Shown here: piece by piece, positions 9,378 through 19,325 of the stretch | Layout: each line of letters starts with the position of its first letter | Numbering within the stretch: position 1 is the first letter of the stretch | DNA from: Oceanisphaera avium | Lineage (GTDB): Bacteria; Pseudomonadota; Gammaproteobacteria; Enterobacterales; Aeromonadaceae | Length of the DNA: 64,000 nucleotides | Direction of reading: 5' to 3' | Assembly: GCF_002157875.1 (NCBI RefSeq) | Contig: NZ_CP021376.1 | Coordinates: 2,148,501 to 2,212,500, forward strand | The notes under the pieces: model-generated | What the model was told of the DNA's origin: nothing | The model's input: only the letters and a program-made list of their open reading frames with translations | The model's database searches: none | Translations under genes and position numbers: made by a program

Positions 9378-10885
9378 GAGCGACTCCCAAGCGGGCCTAG
9401 TACCGCTTCAATATAGCCATTAGGGTTTAATAATTGTGCTGCGGTATCAAGAGATAGCCTAATAAACCATTCCGCACCTAAGCCGATGGTGAGCGTCATG
9501 GCCGCTAACACTATTACCGGTAAATACAATAAATAACGCTGCGGGTCGGACTCACCGCGCAACGGCTTGGCTTCATCGGGTAAAGGTTTCCAAAATGCCT
9601 CCGCCCAAATTTTTACCATAGAATATAAGGTAAGCAGACCCACTAATAAGGCAATACCCACCATCCACCACGCACCTTCTAACACGCCGGCCTTAATCAC
9701 CGTATATTTAGCAAAGAAGCCCGACAGCGGCGGTATGCCCGCTAAAGACATGGCCGGAATTAAAAACAAAAAGGCCAGCCAAGGTGCATTACGATAGAGG
9801 CCTCCTAATTTGGCAAGATCATAACTGCCATGATAGCGATACATAATACCGCTAATTAAAAAGAGATTCGTCTTCACAATAATATGGTGAAAAATATAGA
9901 AAACGCCGCCGGCAATGGCTAACGGTGTAAATAATGCCAAGCCCACTAGCATGTAACCAATTTGGCTAACAATATGAAAAGATAAAATACGGCGCACTTC
10001 AAATTGTGCGGCTGCCCCTAGCACGCCCGTAAGCATGGTAAAGATGCCCATGGCCATTAAAACATTATGATGAGTTAAGCCAATATCTTGGATAAATATC
10101 AAACTAAAGACGCGGTATAAGGCGTAGACCCCTACTTTAGTGAGCAAGCCGGCAAACACCGCTGAAATGGCCACCGGAGGCGTATGATAAGAAGCCGGCA
10201 ACCAGAAAAAGAGCGGAAATGCAGCCGCTTTAATGCCAAAGGCCACCATAAACAGCATGGCGATAACTGTCACTAAACCTGGCTGCTCACCGTTACCCAG
10301 TTTAAGCGCTAAGTCAGCCATATTTAGCGTACCCGCATAGCCATATAGCAAGCCGACGGCCGTTAAAAATAACGCCGAGGATAATAAGTTTAAGGTGACG
10401 TATTTTAGCGCGCCCTCCATTTGCGCGCGCTCACCGCCTAAGATCATTAGACCAAACGAGGCCACCAGCATGATCTCAAACCAGACATAGAGATTAAAAA
10501 TATCACCGGTTAAAAAAGCGCCCGCCACCCCAGCCAGCATTAAGTGCAGCAAAGGATAATAGCCAAAAGCCTCATGCTTTTTACTCATGGTTGCCAACGA
10601 GTAAATCGCCACACTTAAGCCGACAATGCCAGTCACCAACACCATAATGGCGCTTAATAAGTCGGCCACTAAGGTGATGCCATAAGGCGCAGACCAATTA
10701 CCCATATAAGCGACTAAGATGCCTTGGCTGCGCACTTGGCTAAAGAGATAAATGCCCGCAACTAACAGACCGGTACCGGAGAGCAGTGACAAAATGCGCT
10801 GTACATTGCGCCATTGCCAACAGGCCAAGGTTAATGCGCCCGCTAACATAGGGATAAAAATAGGCAGTACTAAGGCTATATTCAC
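9374..10885 (-). CDS. mrpD: Na+/H+ antiporter subunit D (proton-translocating, NuoN/NuoM-like)
   Basis: 503 aa, GTG start overlapping the mrpC stop by 4 nt. It has about 14 predicted membrane helices and the proton_antipo_M core, including [16 protein letters not shown] with the conserved Glu, lysine-bearing helices ([15 protein letters not shown]), and [13 protein letters not shown]. It is homologous to the antiporter-like subunits of complex I and with MrpA forms the ion-translocating core. The full family length is present, so this subunit should be functional. Confidence 0.96.
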   Translation of the reverse strand: MNIALVLPIFIPMLAGALTLACWQWRNVQRILSLLSGTGLLVAGIYLFSQVRSQGILVAYMGNWSAPYGITLVADLLSAIMVLVTGIVGLSVAIYSLATMSKKHEAFGYYPLLHLMLAGVAGAFLTGDIFNLYVWFEIMLVASFGLMILGGERAQMEGALKYVTLNLLSSALFLTAVGLLYGYAGTLNMADLALKLGNGEQPGLVTVIAMLFMVAFGIKAAAFPLFFWLPASYHTPPVAISAVFAGLLTKVGVYALYRVFSLIFIQDIGLTHHNVLMAMGIFTMLTGVLGAAAQFEVRRILSFHIVSQIGYMLVGLALFTPLAIAGGVFYIFHHIIVKTNLFLISGIMYRYHGSYDLAKLGGLYRNAPWLAFLFLIPAMSLAGIPPLSGFFAKYTVIKAGVLEGAWWMVGIALLVGLLTLYSMVKIWAEAFWKPLPDEAKPLRGESDPQRYLLYLPVIVLAAMTLTIGLGAEWFIRLSLDTAAQLLNPNGYIEAVLGPLGSRS

Positions 10886-11229
10886 AAGTCAGTGCTCTTC
10901 ATTTCATTCATATCATCGGCACCTATTACTTCATAGGCTCTGTGTATTAACACTACGGCGAAGGCCAGCACCCCAAAACTAATGACAATGGCGGTTAAAA
11001 TTAAGGCTTGTGGCAGTGGATCAGCAATAGGGCCCGTTACCTGCTCTAAATGCTCGGCGATCAAAGGCGGAGCACCGCGCACCAGACCACCGGCACTTAA
11101 AATTAATAAGTTGGCGGCATTGGATAAAATCATTAAGCCAATGACTAATTTCACTATGCTGCGTCTGAGCATCATAAATAAGGCGGTGGCATAAAGAGCG
11201 CCAATCACAAATGCGAATAGGTTTTCCAT
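10882..11229 (-). CDS. mrpC: Na+/H+ antiporter subunit C (NuoK-like)
   Basis: 115 aa with three membrane helices (about 4-22, 28-50, 72-96) and the NuoK/MrpC pattern [18 protein letters not shown], then [17 protein letters not shown]. It is a small membrane subunit of the Mrp complex related to complex I NuoK. The start ATG shares one base with the mrpB stop (TAATG), and the 3' end overlaps mrpD by 4 nt. Confidence 0.95.
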   Translation of the reverse strand: MENLFAFVIGALYATALFMMLRRSIVKLVIGLMILSNAANLLILSAGGLVRGAPPLIAEHLEQVTGPIADPLPQALILTAIVISFGVLAFAVVLIHRAYEVIGADDMNEMKSTDL

Positions 11230-11660
11230 TAATCCTCCGACTTATCAAGCGACAGCAAGATGGTCGATACCACGCCGATCACCACTAAATAAACACCAAT
11301 ATCAAAGAACAAAGGCGTACTAATACTCAGCTCTCCAATGCCCGGTAGGTAAAACTGGCCCCACTGGCTGGTTAAAAACGGTTGGCCTTTTAGTACCACA
11401 CCCACCATGCCGCTTAATAACGCCAGACACAGCCCCACCCCCATTAAGTGTTGGCTTTCTACTTTAAGTAAAATACGGGTGCTGCGAGCATCAAAGGCAA
11501 ACAAATGTAAGCCAAAGGCGCAAGAGGCGACTAAGCCTGCGATAAAGCCGCCACCAGGCTCGTTGTGGCCGCGCAGTAATAAGAAAATAGAAAACAATAA
11601 CAACAGCGGCACCAGCATGCGGGTCGCGGTTTGTAAGATAATAGAGGTTTCAGTTCTCAT
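11229..11660 (-). CDS. mrpB: Na+/H+ antiporter subunit B
   Basis: 143 aa, four predicted membrane helices, with the MrpB signature [15 protein letters not shown] near residue 30. It corresponds to the separate MrpB polypeptide of the seven-gene (group 1) Mrp operon, as distinct from the MrpB-like domain at the end of MrpA. The start overlaps the mrpA stop by 4 nt and the stop overlaps the mrpC start by 1 nt. Confidence 0.95.
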   Translation of the reverse strand: MRTETSIILQTATRMLVPLLLLFSIFLLLRGHNEPGGGFIAGLVASCAFGLHLFAFDARSTRILLKVESQHLMGVGLCLALLSGMVGVVLKGQPFLTSQWGQFYLPGIGELSISTPLFFDIGVYLVVIGVVSTILLSLDKSED

Positions 11661-13960
11661 GACGTCGCCTCCTCACGAAAGCGGATCATGGCATTAACGC
11701 CAATGGCTGCCAGCGCCAACACAAAAATCTCGCCCAAGGTATCAAAGGCTCTAAAGTCCACCAAAATTACGTTGACGATATTACGTCCATGAGCCAAGAG
11801 ATAACTGTTAGCCACCAAGTAATCAGAAATTCGCTCACCCGGCATGGCAGTTTGATGCACCGTTAGTAGCATCATAGTAATAAGCACCCCAAAAGCGCCG
11901 GCCACGATAGCATCGCGAATACGTACCCATGGGCTAGATAATTCTTGAAAACGCGGTAGGCGAAACAAGACTAACACCAGCATAATCACAGTAAGTGTTT
12001 CTACTAAAATCTGAGTAATAGCTAAATCTGGGGCACTAAAAAACACATAAACCATGGCCATCACGAAACCCAACACTCCCAGTGCGGCCACCGAGCCTAG
12101 GCGCAAACAGGTAACACAGGCATAAATAGCAGACACCATCATTAATAGCGCAATCACCACTTCATAAAAGCGCACATCGTTAAAATACAGCGAATAAGCA
12201 AAGGCCTGCTCCGACCAGAACACATAAGCCAACAGCGCAATGCTAGTTAGCAAAATAGTCAGAATATAATTGGCCATATAACCGTTTTGCAATACGCGAG
12301 TTTGTTTATCCGCCAGCCACACTAAGCCTTGCATCATGCGCTCATAGTTGCGCTCTGGGCCATAAGCCAAGAAATCAATGCCTTTACTCAGTGGCTCACG
12401 ACTAACACTCCAGTAATAATAAAGCAGCGCCCCACTCCCCAGCGCAATGGCACTCAGCAAGAGCGGTAAATTAAAGCCATGCCACAATGCCAAGTGCAGA
12501 GTCTGCGCGGGTGGCTCGCCACTAATAACCTGAGTTGCTGCTTGTAGTAAAGGAGAGATAAGGCTGGGCACTAAGCCAAAAATTAGCCCTAAAAGAGCCA
12601 GTACAGAAAAGCCTAAACGCATCGACCAAGGCGCTTCATGGGGGATGTTAGGTGTGGTTTTATAAGCGCCATAAAAAGGCTTAATAGCCACTAAGGCGCT
12701 CGCCGCCACAATACAAATGGCGGTGATCAAGCACAATACAATTAATAACGGGGCGAGTCCGGTGCTGCTTAAGGCGCCACTAAACATTAGCTCTTTGGCA
12801 ATAAAGCCAAATAAAGGCGGTATCCCTGCCAGTGACAGTGCGGCTAACGTGGTAAATATCGCCGTGTGCGGCATATATTTACGAAGGCCCGCCAAGTCAC
12901 GCACATCTTTGGTACCCGTGACATGATCCAGTGTGCCGGCGGCCATAAAAAGCGCCCCTTTATAAAGGGCATGCGCTAATAAAAAGACCATGGCTGCTTC
13001 TAGCGCATAGGGAGTGCCAATACCAATTAACATGGTTAATGTGCCCAGCGCCATTATGGTGGAGTAAGCTAAAATGCGCTTTAAGTCGGTACTGCACACC
13101 GCCATGATGGCGCCTAACGTCATGGTCACCCCGCCCACTAAAGAAAGCGTGAGCGTCCACGGCTCATAGCCTGCCATCATAGGTTGGATGCGCGCCATTA
13201 AATATACGCCCGCTTTGACCATAGTCGCCGAGTGTAAGTAAGCGCTCACGGGTGTAGGCGCTGCCATGGCATTAGGTAGCCAAAAATGAAAGGGCACTTG
13301 GGCAGACTTAGTAAACGCTCCCAGCAGAATTAACGCCATCATCACTAAAAATAGCGGGTTATCTTGTAGCGAGGTGCCCTGCGCTAGCAGTGCCGTTATT
13401 TCAAAGCTGCCGCCTAGGGTGCCTAATAAAATTAAGCCCGTCATTAGCGCAAGACCACCGGCGACGGTAATAAAAAAGCCCTGCAAGGCGGCCTTGCGGG
13501 CTTTTTGCTGTTCATGGTTAAAACCAATTAATAAATAAGAGGTAAAGCTGGTGAGCTCCCAAAAGACAAACATGGCAATTAAGTTGCTCGATAGCACCAA
13601 GCCCAGCATGGCTCCCATAAAGGCCAACAAGTACATTAATAGCTTATACATGTCTTTATGGCCGTGCAGATATTGCCCAGCATAAATAAAGATAAAAGTA
13701 CCAATGCCGGTGATTAATAAGGCAAACATCAGGCTTAAGCCATCCACCATTAAACTCAGATTAATATCGAGACTGGGGATCCAAGCATACTGATAATAGA
13801 GAGTGTCACCTGCACTAATCGCTGGCAAAAAAGTAGCAAAATAGGCAAATAATACGGCCGGCAATAAAGCTAAGCCCCAGCCTAGATACGCGCCTAAGAC
13901 ACGTGATAACTGGGGCGTTAACAAGGCCAAAATAAAGCCTGATAAAATGGCAACAAGCAT
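11657..13960 (-). CDS. mrpA: Na+/H+ antiporter subunit A (NuoL-like)
   Basis: 767 aa, first gene of the mrpABCDEFG operon. It is a very hydrophobic NuoL-type protein with [15 protein letters not shown] (conserved Glu), [20 protein letters not shown], and [16 protein letters not shown] motifs. The C-terminal ~170 residues are an MrpB-like region with [17 protein letters not shown]. MrpA with MrpD carries the ion-exchange path; the complex exports Na+ (sometimes K+) in exchange for protons and supports growth in saline or alkaline conditions. AAGGAGG lies about 9 nt before the ATG. The seven genes are complete and in standard order. Confidence 0.97.
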   Translation of the reverse strand: MLVAILSGFILALLTPQLSRVLGAYLGWGLALLPAVLFAYFATFLPAISAGDTLYYQYAWIPSLDINLSLMVDGLSLMFALLITGIGTFIFIYAGQYLHGHKDMYKLLMYLLAFMGAMLGLVLSSNLIAMFVFWELTSFTSYLLIGFNHEQQKARKAALQGFFITVAGGLALMTGLILLGTLGGSFEITALLAQGTSLQDNPLFLVMMALILLGAFTKSAQVPFHFWLPNAMAAPTPVSAYLHSATMVKAGVYLMARIQPMMAGYEPWTLTLSLVGGVTMTLGAIMAVCSTDLKRILAYSTIMALGTLTMLIGIGTPYALEAAMVFLLAHALYKGALFMAAGTLDHVTGTKDVRDLAGLRKYMPHTAIFTTLAALSLAGIPPLFGFIAKELMFSGALSSTGLAPLLIVLCLITAICIVAASALVAIKPFYGAYKTTPNIPHEAPWSMRLGFSVLALLGLIFGLVPSLISPLLQAATQVISGEPPAQTLHLALWHGFNLPLLLSAIALGSGALLYYYWSVSREPLSKGIDFLAYGPERNYERMMQGLVWLADKQTRVLQNGYMANYILTILLTSIALLAYVFWSEQAFAYSLYFNDVRFYEVVIALLMMVSAIYACVTCLRLGSVAALGVLGFVMAMVYVFFSAPDLAITQILVETLTVIMLVLVLFRLPRFQELSSPWVRIRDAIVAGAFGVLITMMLLTVHQTAMPGERISDYLVANSYLLAHGRNIVNVILVDFRAFDTLGEIFVLALAAIGVNAMIRFREEATS

Positions 13961-14142
13961 AGGAAAATGCCTCCTTTCCTTGCCTGTTCAGGCAATAGAA
14001 TAAGCTAAAAATAGGGGGAGAGATGGCACTGAGCTGAGGCTATAGTAAAGAAGTATTTCGATTATTTATCAAACAGTTAATCGATTATTTTTATATTATT
14101 ATGGCGGTCGATACTACAAGTCGCACTTATAAAACGCAAGCT

Positions 14143-14168
14143 CACCAGCCGCATTTGTGCGGCTGGTG
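14143..14168. terminator. Hairpin downstream of thiD
   Basis: A perfect 10-bp stem CACCAGCCGC / GCGGCTGGTG with a 6-nt loop, just past the thiD stop on the minus strand. There is no long T run, so efficiency as an intrinsic terminator is uncertain. The rest of the 13961-14208 spacer is A/T-rich and presumably holds the mrp promoter. Confidence 0.55.
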
Positions 14169-14208
14169 TTCATAAATGCGATATGGATCAAAGCCAAAAC
14201 CTTGGCGC

Positions 14209-15030
14209 TTAGCGAGTGAAAAAATGCTCCACTGGGCCCCGACCATGGCCGATGCGCACCTTGCTGCCGGCCAAAATAGCCTGATCGATATAGTGCTTGG
14301 CTCGCTCTACCGCTTCATCTAATGGATAACCTTGCCCTAAGAAGCTTGCCAGCGCCGCCGATAACGTACATCCAGTACCATGGGTGTTATTCGTCATAAT
14401 GCGCGGTGTATCAAAGCAGCGAACCTGTTGGCCACTTAACAACCAGTCGGGACTGCGCGCTTCTTGTTGTAAAAAGCCGCCTTTTATCAAAATCGCCTTA
14501 CAATCTAATTGCTGTAAGCCGGCAAATAAGGCCTCTACCTCAGCAAGGTGCGCAGGAATAGCCTCTCCTAATAACGCCGCCGCTTCCGGTAAGTTGGGCG
14601 TGATCACATCCGCTAATGGCAATAGTTCTTCGCGCAGGCAATTAACCGCATCTTCTGCCAGCAGCATATCGCCATTAGCAGTGACCATTACCGGATCCAC
14701 GACTAGATGAGCGGGTCGATATTTTCGCAGTGCCGCGGCCACGGTGCCAATGGTCTCGCTATCACCCAACATGCCCACTTTAACGGCAGTGACCGCCAGA
14801 TCGCCGAATATGGCGTCTAACTGAGCTTGGATCATAGCTTGTGGGGTGGCATGAACGGCGGTGACGCCTTGGGTATTTTGCGCGGTGAGCGCGGTGATCA
14901 CCGAGCAGGCATAGCCACCGGTCGCAGAAATGGCTTTAATATCCGCTTGGATACCGGCGCCACCGCTGCAGTCTGAGCCGGCGATGGTCAAAATAATGGG
15001 TTTTTGCTGCTGATTTTTCTGATGAGGCAT
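14209..15030 (-). CDS. thiD: Hydroxymethylpyrimidine / phosphomethylpyrimidine kinase
   Basis: 273 aa, ribokinase fold. TIAGSDCSGGAGIQADIKA at about residues 15-33 and NTHGTGCTLSAALAS near 215-230 are the substrate/anion-hole motifs of ThiD. The enzyme phosphorylates HMP and then HMP-P to HMP-PP for thiamine synthesis in the cytoplasm. It stands alone here, without thiE or thiM neighbours. A TPP riboswitch lies about 50 nt upstream of the start, so expression should fall when thiamine pyrophosphate is abundant. Length is normal. Confidence 0.96.
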   Translation of the reverse strand: MPHQKNQQQKPIILTIAGSDCSGGAGIQADIKAISATGGYACSVITALTAQNTQGVTAVHATPQAMIQAQLDAIFGDLAVTAVKVGMLGDSETIGTVAAALRKYRPAHLVVDPVMVTANGDMLLAEDAVNCLREELLPLADVITPNLPEAAALLGEAIPAHLAEVEALFAGLQQLDCKAILIKGGFLQQEARSPDWLLSGQQVRCFDTPRIMTNNTHGTGCTLSAALASFLGQGYPLDEAVERAKHYIDQAILAGSKVRIGHGRGPVEHFFTR

Positions 15031-15080
15031 AAATTAAGCTCCTTCGGACGAAGGAACCACAGGCAAATTAATATTTAGCC

Positions 15081-15176
15081 GTTAGTTTCCTCCGCCAGCA
15101 TTAACTGGATCAGGTACAGCGGGTCCGGCAGTCACCGTCTCAGCACTTAAGTTAATTTAAGGCTCCCCGACTAACA
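15081..15176 (-). promoter_or_regulatory. TPP riboswitch (THI element) controlling thiD
   Basis: On the minus strand the leader shows the conserved CTGAGA box (near 15137-15142) and ACCTGATCCAGTTAATGCTG followed by GGAGGAA. The ends pair as GTTAGT with ACTAAC (P1, 15171-15176 with 15081-15086). This is the thiamine pyrophosphate aptamer, located directly in front of a thiamine biosynthesis gene. No strong terminator is visible between it and thiD, so control may act on translation. Confidence 0.95.
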
Positions 15177-15253
15177 AGGAGCCTGATAATAGCGAGCTCA
15201 CCCCTTAAAAGAAAGGTGCACGCGATACGCCTTACGCCGTAAGGCCAAGAACA

Positions 15254-15286
15254 ACACCGAGCCAAGCGGCTCGGTGTGGTATTTTT
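15254..15286. terminator. Terminator between polA and thiD leader
   Basis: A perfect 10-bp stem ACACCGAGCC / GGCTCGGTGT with an AAGC tetraloop (15254-15277). On the plus side it is followed by ATTTTT, and on the minus strand by a U-rich TTGTTCTT. It lies just past the polA stop. Confidence 0.75.
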
Positions 15287-15316
15287 AGCCTATGGCGTTA
15301 AACCTATAGTACTCAG

Positions 15317-18055
15317 TTAATGAGCCTGATCCCAGTTGTCGCCTTCACCGGCTTCGACGAGCAAAGGCACGTCTATGCTGGCGGCATTTTGCATTAAATC
15401 GCAAATTTGCTGTTTAAAGTCGGCGACTTTATCTTCGCGAATTTCAAACACCAATTCATCGTGCACCTGCATAATCATGCGCACTTCGCCTTCGCTTTGA
15501 TTTTTTAACCAAGCGGCAACCGTGATCATGGCCTTCTTGATAATATCTGCCGCGGTTCCTTGCATAGGCGCGTTAATAGCGGCACGTTCGGCGCCTTTGC
15601 GGCGCGCGCCGTTTTTGGCATTGATCTCAGGCAGATATAATCGCCGGCCAAAAAGCGTCTCAACATAGCCCTTATCTGCCGCTAGCGCCCGCGTGTCTTC
15701 CATATACCGCAGCACGCCTGGGTAGCGTTCAAAATAAATATCCATATAAGCTTGGGATTCATGGCGTGGAATACCCAGCTGACGAGATAAACCAAAGGCA
15801 CTCATGCCATAAATCAAACCAAAGTTAATGGCCTTAGCGCGCCGGCGCTGCTCGGTAGTGACGCTGTCCAGCTCAATGCCAAATACTTCGGCAGCGGTGG
15901 CTTTGTGAATATCTAGGCCTTTACTAAAAGCATCAAGCAAGCCTTTATCTTTAGATAAATGAGCCATGATCCGCAGTTCAATTTGCGAGTAGTCCGCCGC
16001 CACCAGTTTATAGCCCGGCTCAGCAATAAAAGCTTGGCGAATACGCCGCCCCTCAGGGGTACGGATCGGAATATTTTGTAAGTTAGGATCCGAAGACGAT
16101 AAACGCCCCGTTGCCGCATTGGCCTGATGATAAGAGGTGTGAATACGACCACTGTGCTCATTCACCATTAGCGGTAACTTATCGGTATAAGTGGACTTAA
16201 GCTTGCTTAACCCCCGATATTCCATCAATAACTTAGGCAGCGGATAATCCAGCGCCAACTCTTGCAGCACTTCTTCCGCCGTAGACGGCGCTCCTTTTGG
16301 CGTCTTCTTCAAGACAGGTAATTCAAGCTTGGTAAAGAGAATTTCACCCAACTGCTTAGGCGAGCTTAAGTTAAAGGGCTCGCCGGCCAATTCATGAGCC
16401 TTCAGCTCCAATTCTTTTAAGCGTTTAGCAATTTCATCACTTTGGATAGCCAGCAGTTTGCTGTCGATTTTAACGCCTGTGTATTCCATGTCGGCTAAAA
16501 TCGGCACTAATGGCATTTCAATGTCGGTGAATACGCTTTGCAACTTAGGCTCAGCTGCTAGCTGCTTAGCTAAGTACTGATGCAAACGCAGCGTAATGTC
16601 TGCATCCTCAGCCGCATAAAACGCCGCTTCTTCTAGCGGAATTTGGTTAAAAGTCAGCTGCTTGGCGCCCTTTCCGGCAATCGTTTCAAAAGGCGTAGTA
16701 GCATGGTTTAAGAAAAAACTGGCCATACTGTCCATATCGTGGCGCGTTTGTACCGAATTAAGCACATACGACTCCAACATGGTGTCTAACCCCATGCCGG
16801 CCATTTTAATGCCGTGGTTCTTTAACACGTTGGCGTCGTATTTAAGATTTTGACCTAGTTTTATCGGCTGTTCAGCTTCTAATAGGGGTTTAAGGGCGCT
16901 TAACACTACCTCTTCACTTAACTGTTCAGGAGCATCTAAATAATCGTGGCCAAAGGGTACATAAGCGGCTTGGCCCGCTTCAATGGCAAATGACAGGCCC
17001 ACAACTTGTGCATCGCGATAATTAAGGCTGGTGGTTTCAGTATCAAAGGCAAAGTAAGGCGTTTTAGCTAAACGAGCCACCCAAGTGTGTAAGTCGGCCT
17101 CTGTTAAAATAGTGGCATAATCCACAGTCAGGGTCGGTGCAGCAGGCTTAGCAGGGGCGCTGTCTTGTTGGGGGTCTAACTCGGCTAATAAATTACGAAA
17201 TTCATACTCTTGGTATAGGGCTTTAAGCGCCTGTGTATCGGGCGGAGTTTGCACTAATTCAGCGGGGCCGCATTCCAGTGCTACATCAGTTTTAATGGTC
17301 GCCAAGGTATAAGACAAATCAAGCAGCTCTTTATGCTCAATAAACCTAGCGGCAAAGCTTTTCGCTCCCCGAAAGCCAAGATCCGCCACTTTATCTAATT
17401 GCTCACTAATCTGTTCAATGGAGCCTAAGCCTTGTAGCAGCGCAAGTGCCGTTTTCTCACCCACTCCTGGCATCCCCGGAATGTTATCTACTTTATCGCC
17501 GACCAAAGCTAATAAGTCGATGATCAGCTCAGGTGGCACGCCAAACTTTTCAATAACGCCGTCTCGGTCCATAAATTCATTTTTCATGGTGTCCATTAAC
17601 AGCACGTGATCCGTGACCAGTTGCGCCATATCTTTATCACCGGTGCTGATCACCACATCCAGCTTTTGCTCTGTGGCTTGGCGCGCTAGCGTGCCAATCA
17701 CATCGTCCGCCTCCACACCAGACTCAATAATCAGTGGTAAGCCCATGGCTTTAATTATCTGATGGATGGGCGCTATTTGGCTGCGCAGATCATCGGGCAT
17801 AGCAGGGCGCTGCGCTTTATATTCGCTATAAAGATCATCACGAAAGGTTTTACCTTTAGCATCAAATACCACTGTGACTTGTGACTCTGGAAACTGCTTA
17901 TGCAGGCTGCGCAGCATATTCGTGACCACGCGGATCGCTCCACTAGGGCGCCCGTCACTGGTGCGCAGATCAGCACGTAAGGATGCAAAGTAAGCACGAT
18001 AAAGATAAGAAGATCCATCGACTAGGATCAGAGGTTTTTGGAGTAAGGCAGCCAT
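15317..18055 (-). CDS. polA: DNA polymerase I
   Basis: 912 aa. The N-terminal 5' nuclease domain is at about 1-290 (LVDGSSYLYRAYFA; GDKDMAQLV). The 3'-5' proofreading exonuclease domain has FDTETTSLNY with the catalytic Asp/Glu near 340. The polymerase domain has motif A DYSQIELRIMAHL, motif B RRAKAINFGLIYGMSAFG and motif C MQVHDELVFEI. All catalytic motifs are intact, so it should perform Okazaki fragment processing and repair synthesis. The gene is transcribed alone, ends at a strong hairpin, and diverges from elbB across a 305-bp spacer with Dam sites and DnaA boxes. Confidence 0.98.
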   Translation of the reverse strand: MAALLQKPLILVDGSSYLYRAYFASLRADLRTSDGRPSGAIRVVTNMLRSLHKQFPESQVTVVFDAKGKTFRDDLYSEYKAQRPAMPDDLRSQIAPIHQIIKAMGLPLIIESGVEADDVIGTLARQATEQKLDVVISTGDKDMAQLVTDHVLLMDTMKNEFMDRDGVIEKFGVPPELIIDLLALVGDKVDNIPGMPGVGEKTALALLQGLGSIEQISEQLDKVADLGFRGAKSFAARFIEHKELLDLSYTLATIKTDVALECGPAELVQTPPDTQALKALYQEYEFRNLLAELDPQQDSAPAKPAAPTLTVDYATILTEADLHTWVARLAKTPYFAFDTETTSLNYRDAQVVGLSFAIEAGQAAYVPFGHDYLDAPEQLSEEVVLSALKPLLEAEQPIKLGQNLKYDANVLKNHGIKMAGMGLDTMLESYVLNSVQTRHDMDSMASFFLNHATTPFETIAGKGAKQLTFNQIPLEEAAFYAAEDADITLRLHQYLAKQLAAEPKLQSVFTDIEMPLVPILADMEYTGVKIDSKLLAIQSDEIAKRLKELELKAHELAGEPFNLSSPKQLGEILFTKLELPVLKKTPKGAPSTAEEVLQELALDYPLPKLLMEYRGLSKLKSTYTDKLPLMVNEHSGRIHTSYHQANAATGRLSSSDPNLQNIPIRTPEGRRIRQAFIAEPGYKLVAADYSQIELRIMAHLSKDKGLLDAFSKGLDIHKATAAEVFGIELDSVTTEQRRRAKAINFGLIYGMSAFGLSRQLGIPRHESQAYMDIYFERYPGVLRYMEDTRALAADKGYVETLFGRRLYLPEINAKNGARRKGAERAAINAPMQGTAADIIKKAMITVAAWLKNQSEGEVRMIMQVHDELVFEIREDKVADFKQQICDLMQNAASIDVPLLVEAGEGDNWDQAH

Positions 18056-18132
18056 GGTCTATTCTCATTAATGCGTTGCCTATTAGCATGCCACAGCCAA
18101 GCGCCTGATACCACGCTCGACCTATTTCAGCC

Positions 18133-18315
18133 TGTGGATAAGTCTGTGCGAAACCGATCGGGATCCGATCTAAGTAAATTTAATTAGATCTTGTTTATCA
18201 TATACTTAGATATTTATGCTTGATCTGTAATTAAGATCTTGCAATGTGGAAAATTGCTTTGTGTGAGCTGTGAATAATCATTGAGCTAAATAAATGCTAG
18301 CATAACTTATCCCTA
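18133..18315. promoter_or_regulatory. Dam-site and DnaA-box cluster between polA and elbB
   Basis: Six GATC sites fall within 83 bp (18156, 18162, 18167, 18187, 18222, 18235). A perfect DnaA box, TGTGGATAA, is at 18133-18141, a one-mismatch box TGTGAATAA at 18269-18277, and a weaker TTATCCCTA at 18307-18315. The intervening sequence is A/T-rich and several GATCT units begin 13-mer-like A/T tracts. The region must also contain the divergent polA and elbB promoters. Its function is inferred only: DnaA/SeqA-type regulation or DnaA titration is more plausible than an origin. Confidence 0.45.
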
Positions 18316-18366
18316 GCGCTCGCCAATGACTTCATCGAGCATGCGCATTTTATAAAAGGAGTGAGT

Positions 18367-19014
18367 ATGAAAAAGGTTGCCATTATCTTAAGCGGCTGTG
18401 GCGTTAATGATGGCTCAGAAATTCACGAGGCCGTACTGTGCTTATTACATCTCACTAAACAAGGTGCTGGCTATCAATGCTTTGCCCCTGATAAAAACCA
18501 AACCATTACCAATCATCTCACTGGTAAGCCAGAAGATAGTCAACAGCGTAACGTACTCACTGAGGCGGCGCGTATTGCCCGCGGTGAGATTAAACCGCTT
18601 AGCGAGCTAAAGGTAGCAGACTTTGATGCATTGTTATTACCGGGTGGTTTTGGGGTAGCAAAAAACTTAAGTGACTTTGCCAGCCAAGGCACACAGATGC
18701 AGCTAGACCAGGAAGTAGCCAGCGTCTGCAAGGCATTTGCCAGCGCTCGTAAACCTGCAGGCTATTGCTGTATAGCGCCTATTTTAATTCCGCGCATCTA
18801 CCCTAGCGGAGTAAAAGGCACCATAGGCACAGATAGTGCGACTGCCGAAGCATTTGTCGCTATGGGCGGGGAGCACATTGGCTGTGCAGTAACCGATACA
18901 GTGGAAGATAGCCGCTATCAGGTGATCTCAACCCCCGCCTACATGCTGGCCAAAAATATTGCTGAAGCGGACATTGGTATCGGAAAATTAGTGAAGCGGT
19001 TATTGGAGATGTAA
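18367..19014 (+). CDS. elbB: ElbB, DJ-1/PfpI-like glyoxalase family protein
   Basis: 215 aa from ATG 18367, with AAGGAG 5 nt upstream; the in-frame GTG six bases earlier lies at the end of that Shine-Dalgarno and is rejected. It belongs to the class I glutamine amidotransferase-like superfamily, with LLPGGFGVAKNLSDFA near 96-111 and the nucleophile-elbow region AGYCCIAP carrying two adjacent cysteines. E. coli ElbB was linked to isoprenoid synthesis and shown to have glyoxalase activity; the physiological role is unsettled. It is monocistronic and convergent with the RyhB-like RNA gene, sharing its terminator. Confidence 0.93.
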   Translation: MKKVAIILSGCGVNDGSEIHEAVLCLLHLTKQGAGYQCFAPDKNQTITNHLTGKPEDSQQRNVLTEAARIARGEIKPLSELKVADFDALLLPGGFGVAKNLSDFASQGTQMQLDQEVASVCKAFASARKPAGYCCIAPILIPRIYPSGVKGTIGTDSATAEAFVAMGGEHIGCAVTDTVEDSRYQVISTPAYMLAKNIAEADIGIGKLVKRLLEM

Positions 19015-19015
19015 T

Positions 19016-19043
19016 AAAAAAAGGGCCAGCTAATAAGCTGGCC
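19016..19043. terminator. Terminator shared by elbB and the RyhB-like RNA
   Basis: Stem GGCCAGC (19024-19030) / GCTGGCC (19037-19043) with loop TAATAA. A run of seven A on the left gives a U7 tail to the minus-strand RNA. The stem begins about 10 nt after the elbB stop. Confidence 0.88.
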
Positions 19044-19139
19044 TAAAAACTCTGGAAGCAATGTGAGCAATGTCGCGCCTTCAAAAACCGTCTCCTATTA
19101 CGCATAGCGTAATACTGCGGGAGCCCTTCCTCGAAAGCA
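19016..19139 (-). ncRNA. ryhB: RyhB-like Fur-regulated small RNA
   Basis: The minus strand at 19052-19074 contains CATTGCTCACATTGCTTCC within a 23-nt stretch identical, as recalled, to the target-pairing core of E. coli RyhB. It is followed, as in RyhB, by a GGCCAGC/GCTGGCC terminator stem (19024-19043) and a seven-T tail. A promoter with TTGCAA (-35, 19168-19173), a 17-bp spacer and TATCGT (-10, 19145-19150) puts the start near 19139, giving an RNA of about 120 nt, somewhat longer than the 90-nt E. coli form. The extra length includes a hairpin ATTACGC/GCGTAAT at 19098-19114. A Fur box overlaps the promoter. It should repress iron-using genes via Hfq during iron limitation. It has no long reading frame. 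Confidence 0.9.
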
Positions 19140-19144
19140 AGTTA

Positions 19145-19173
19145 ACGATAACTATTATCATTAATGTTTGCAA
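19145..19173 (-). promoter_or_regulatory. Promoter with Fur box for the RyhB-like RNA
   Basis: CGATAACTATTATCA at 19146-19160 matches the 7-1-7 Fur consensus TGATAATNATTATCA at all but two defined positions. It covers the spacer and -10 of a promoter with TTGCAA and TATCGT spaced 17 bp. Iron-bound Fur should block transcription here. Confidence 0.8.
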
Positions 19174-19262
19174 CTATAATTTGTATTTTTTTTAATTAAG
19201 TCGCTTAAGCGCCCTCACCGAGTATTTTAGCGAGGCTTTAAACCGGCTGCTCGCTTGCCTAT

Positions 19263-19301
19263 AAAAAAATAAGACCCCTGTATCAAGCGATACTGGGGTC
19301 T
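19263..19301 (-). terminator. yhhQ terminator
   Basis: Stem AGACCCC-T-GTATC (19272-19284) with GATAC-T-GGGGTCT (19289-19301) and loop AAGC. On the minus strand it is followed by TTATTTTTTTAT. It lies 25 nt past the yhhQ stop. Confidence 0.9.
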
Positions 19302-19325
19302 GCATAAAAAGAGTGCGTCACAGAG

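Noticed and set aside
18133..18315. Chromosomal origin (oriC)
   Set aside because: DnaA boxes are too few, no mnmG/mioC or dnaA neighbours are present, and genes and the rRNA operon to the right run leftward, which would be head-on with a fork leaving this site.
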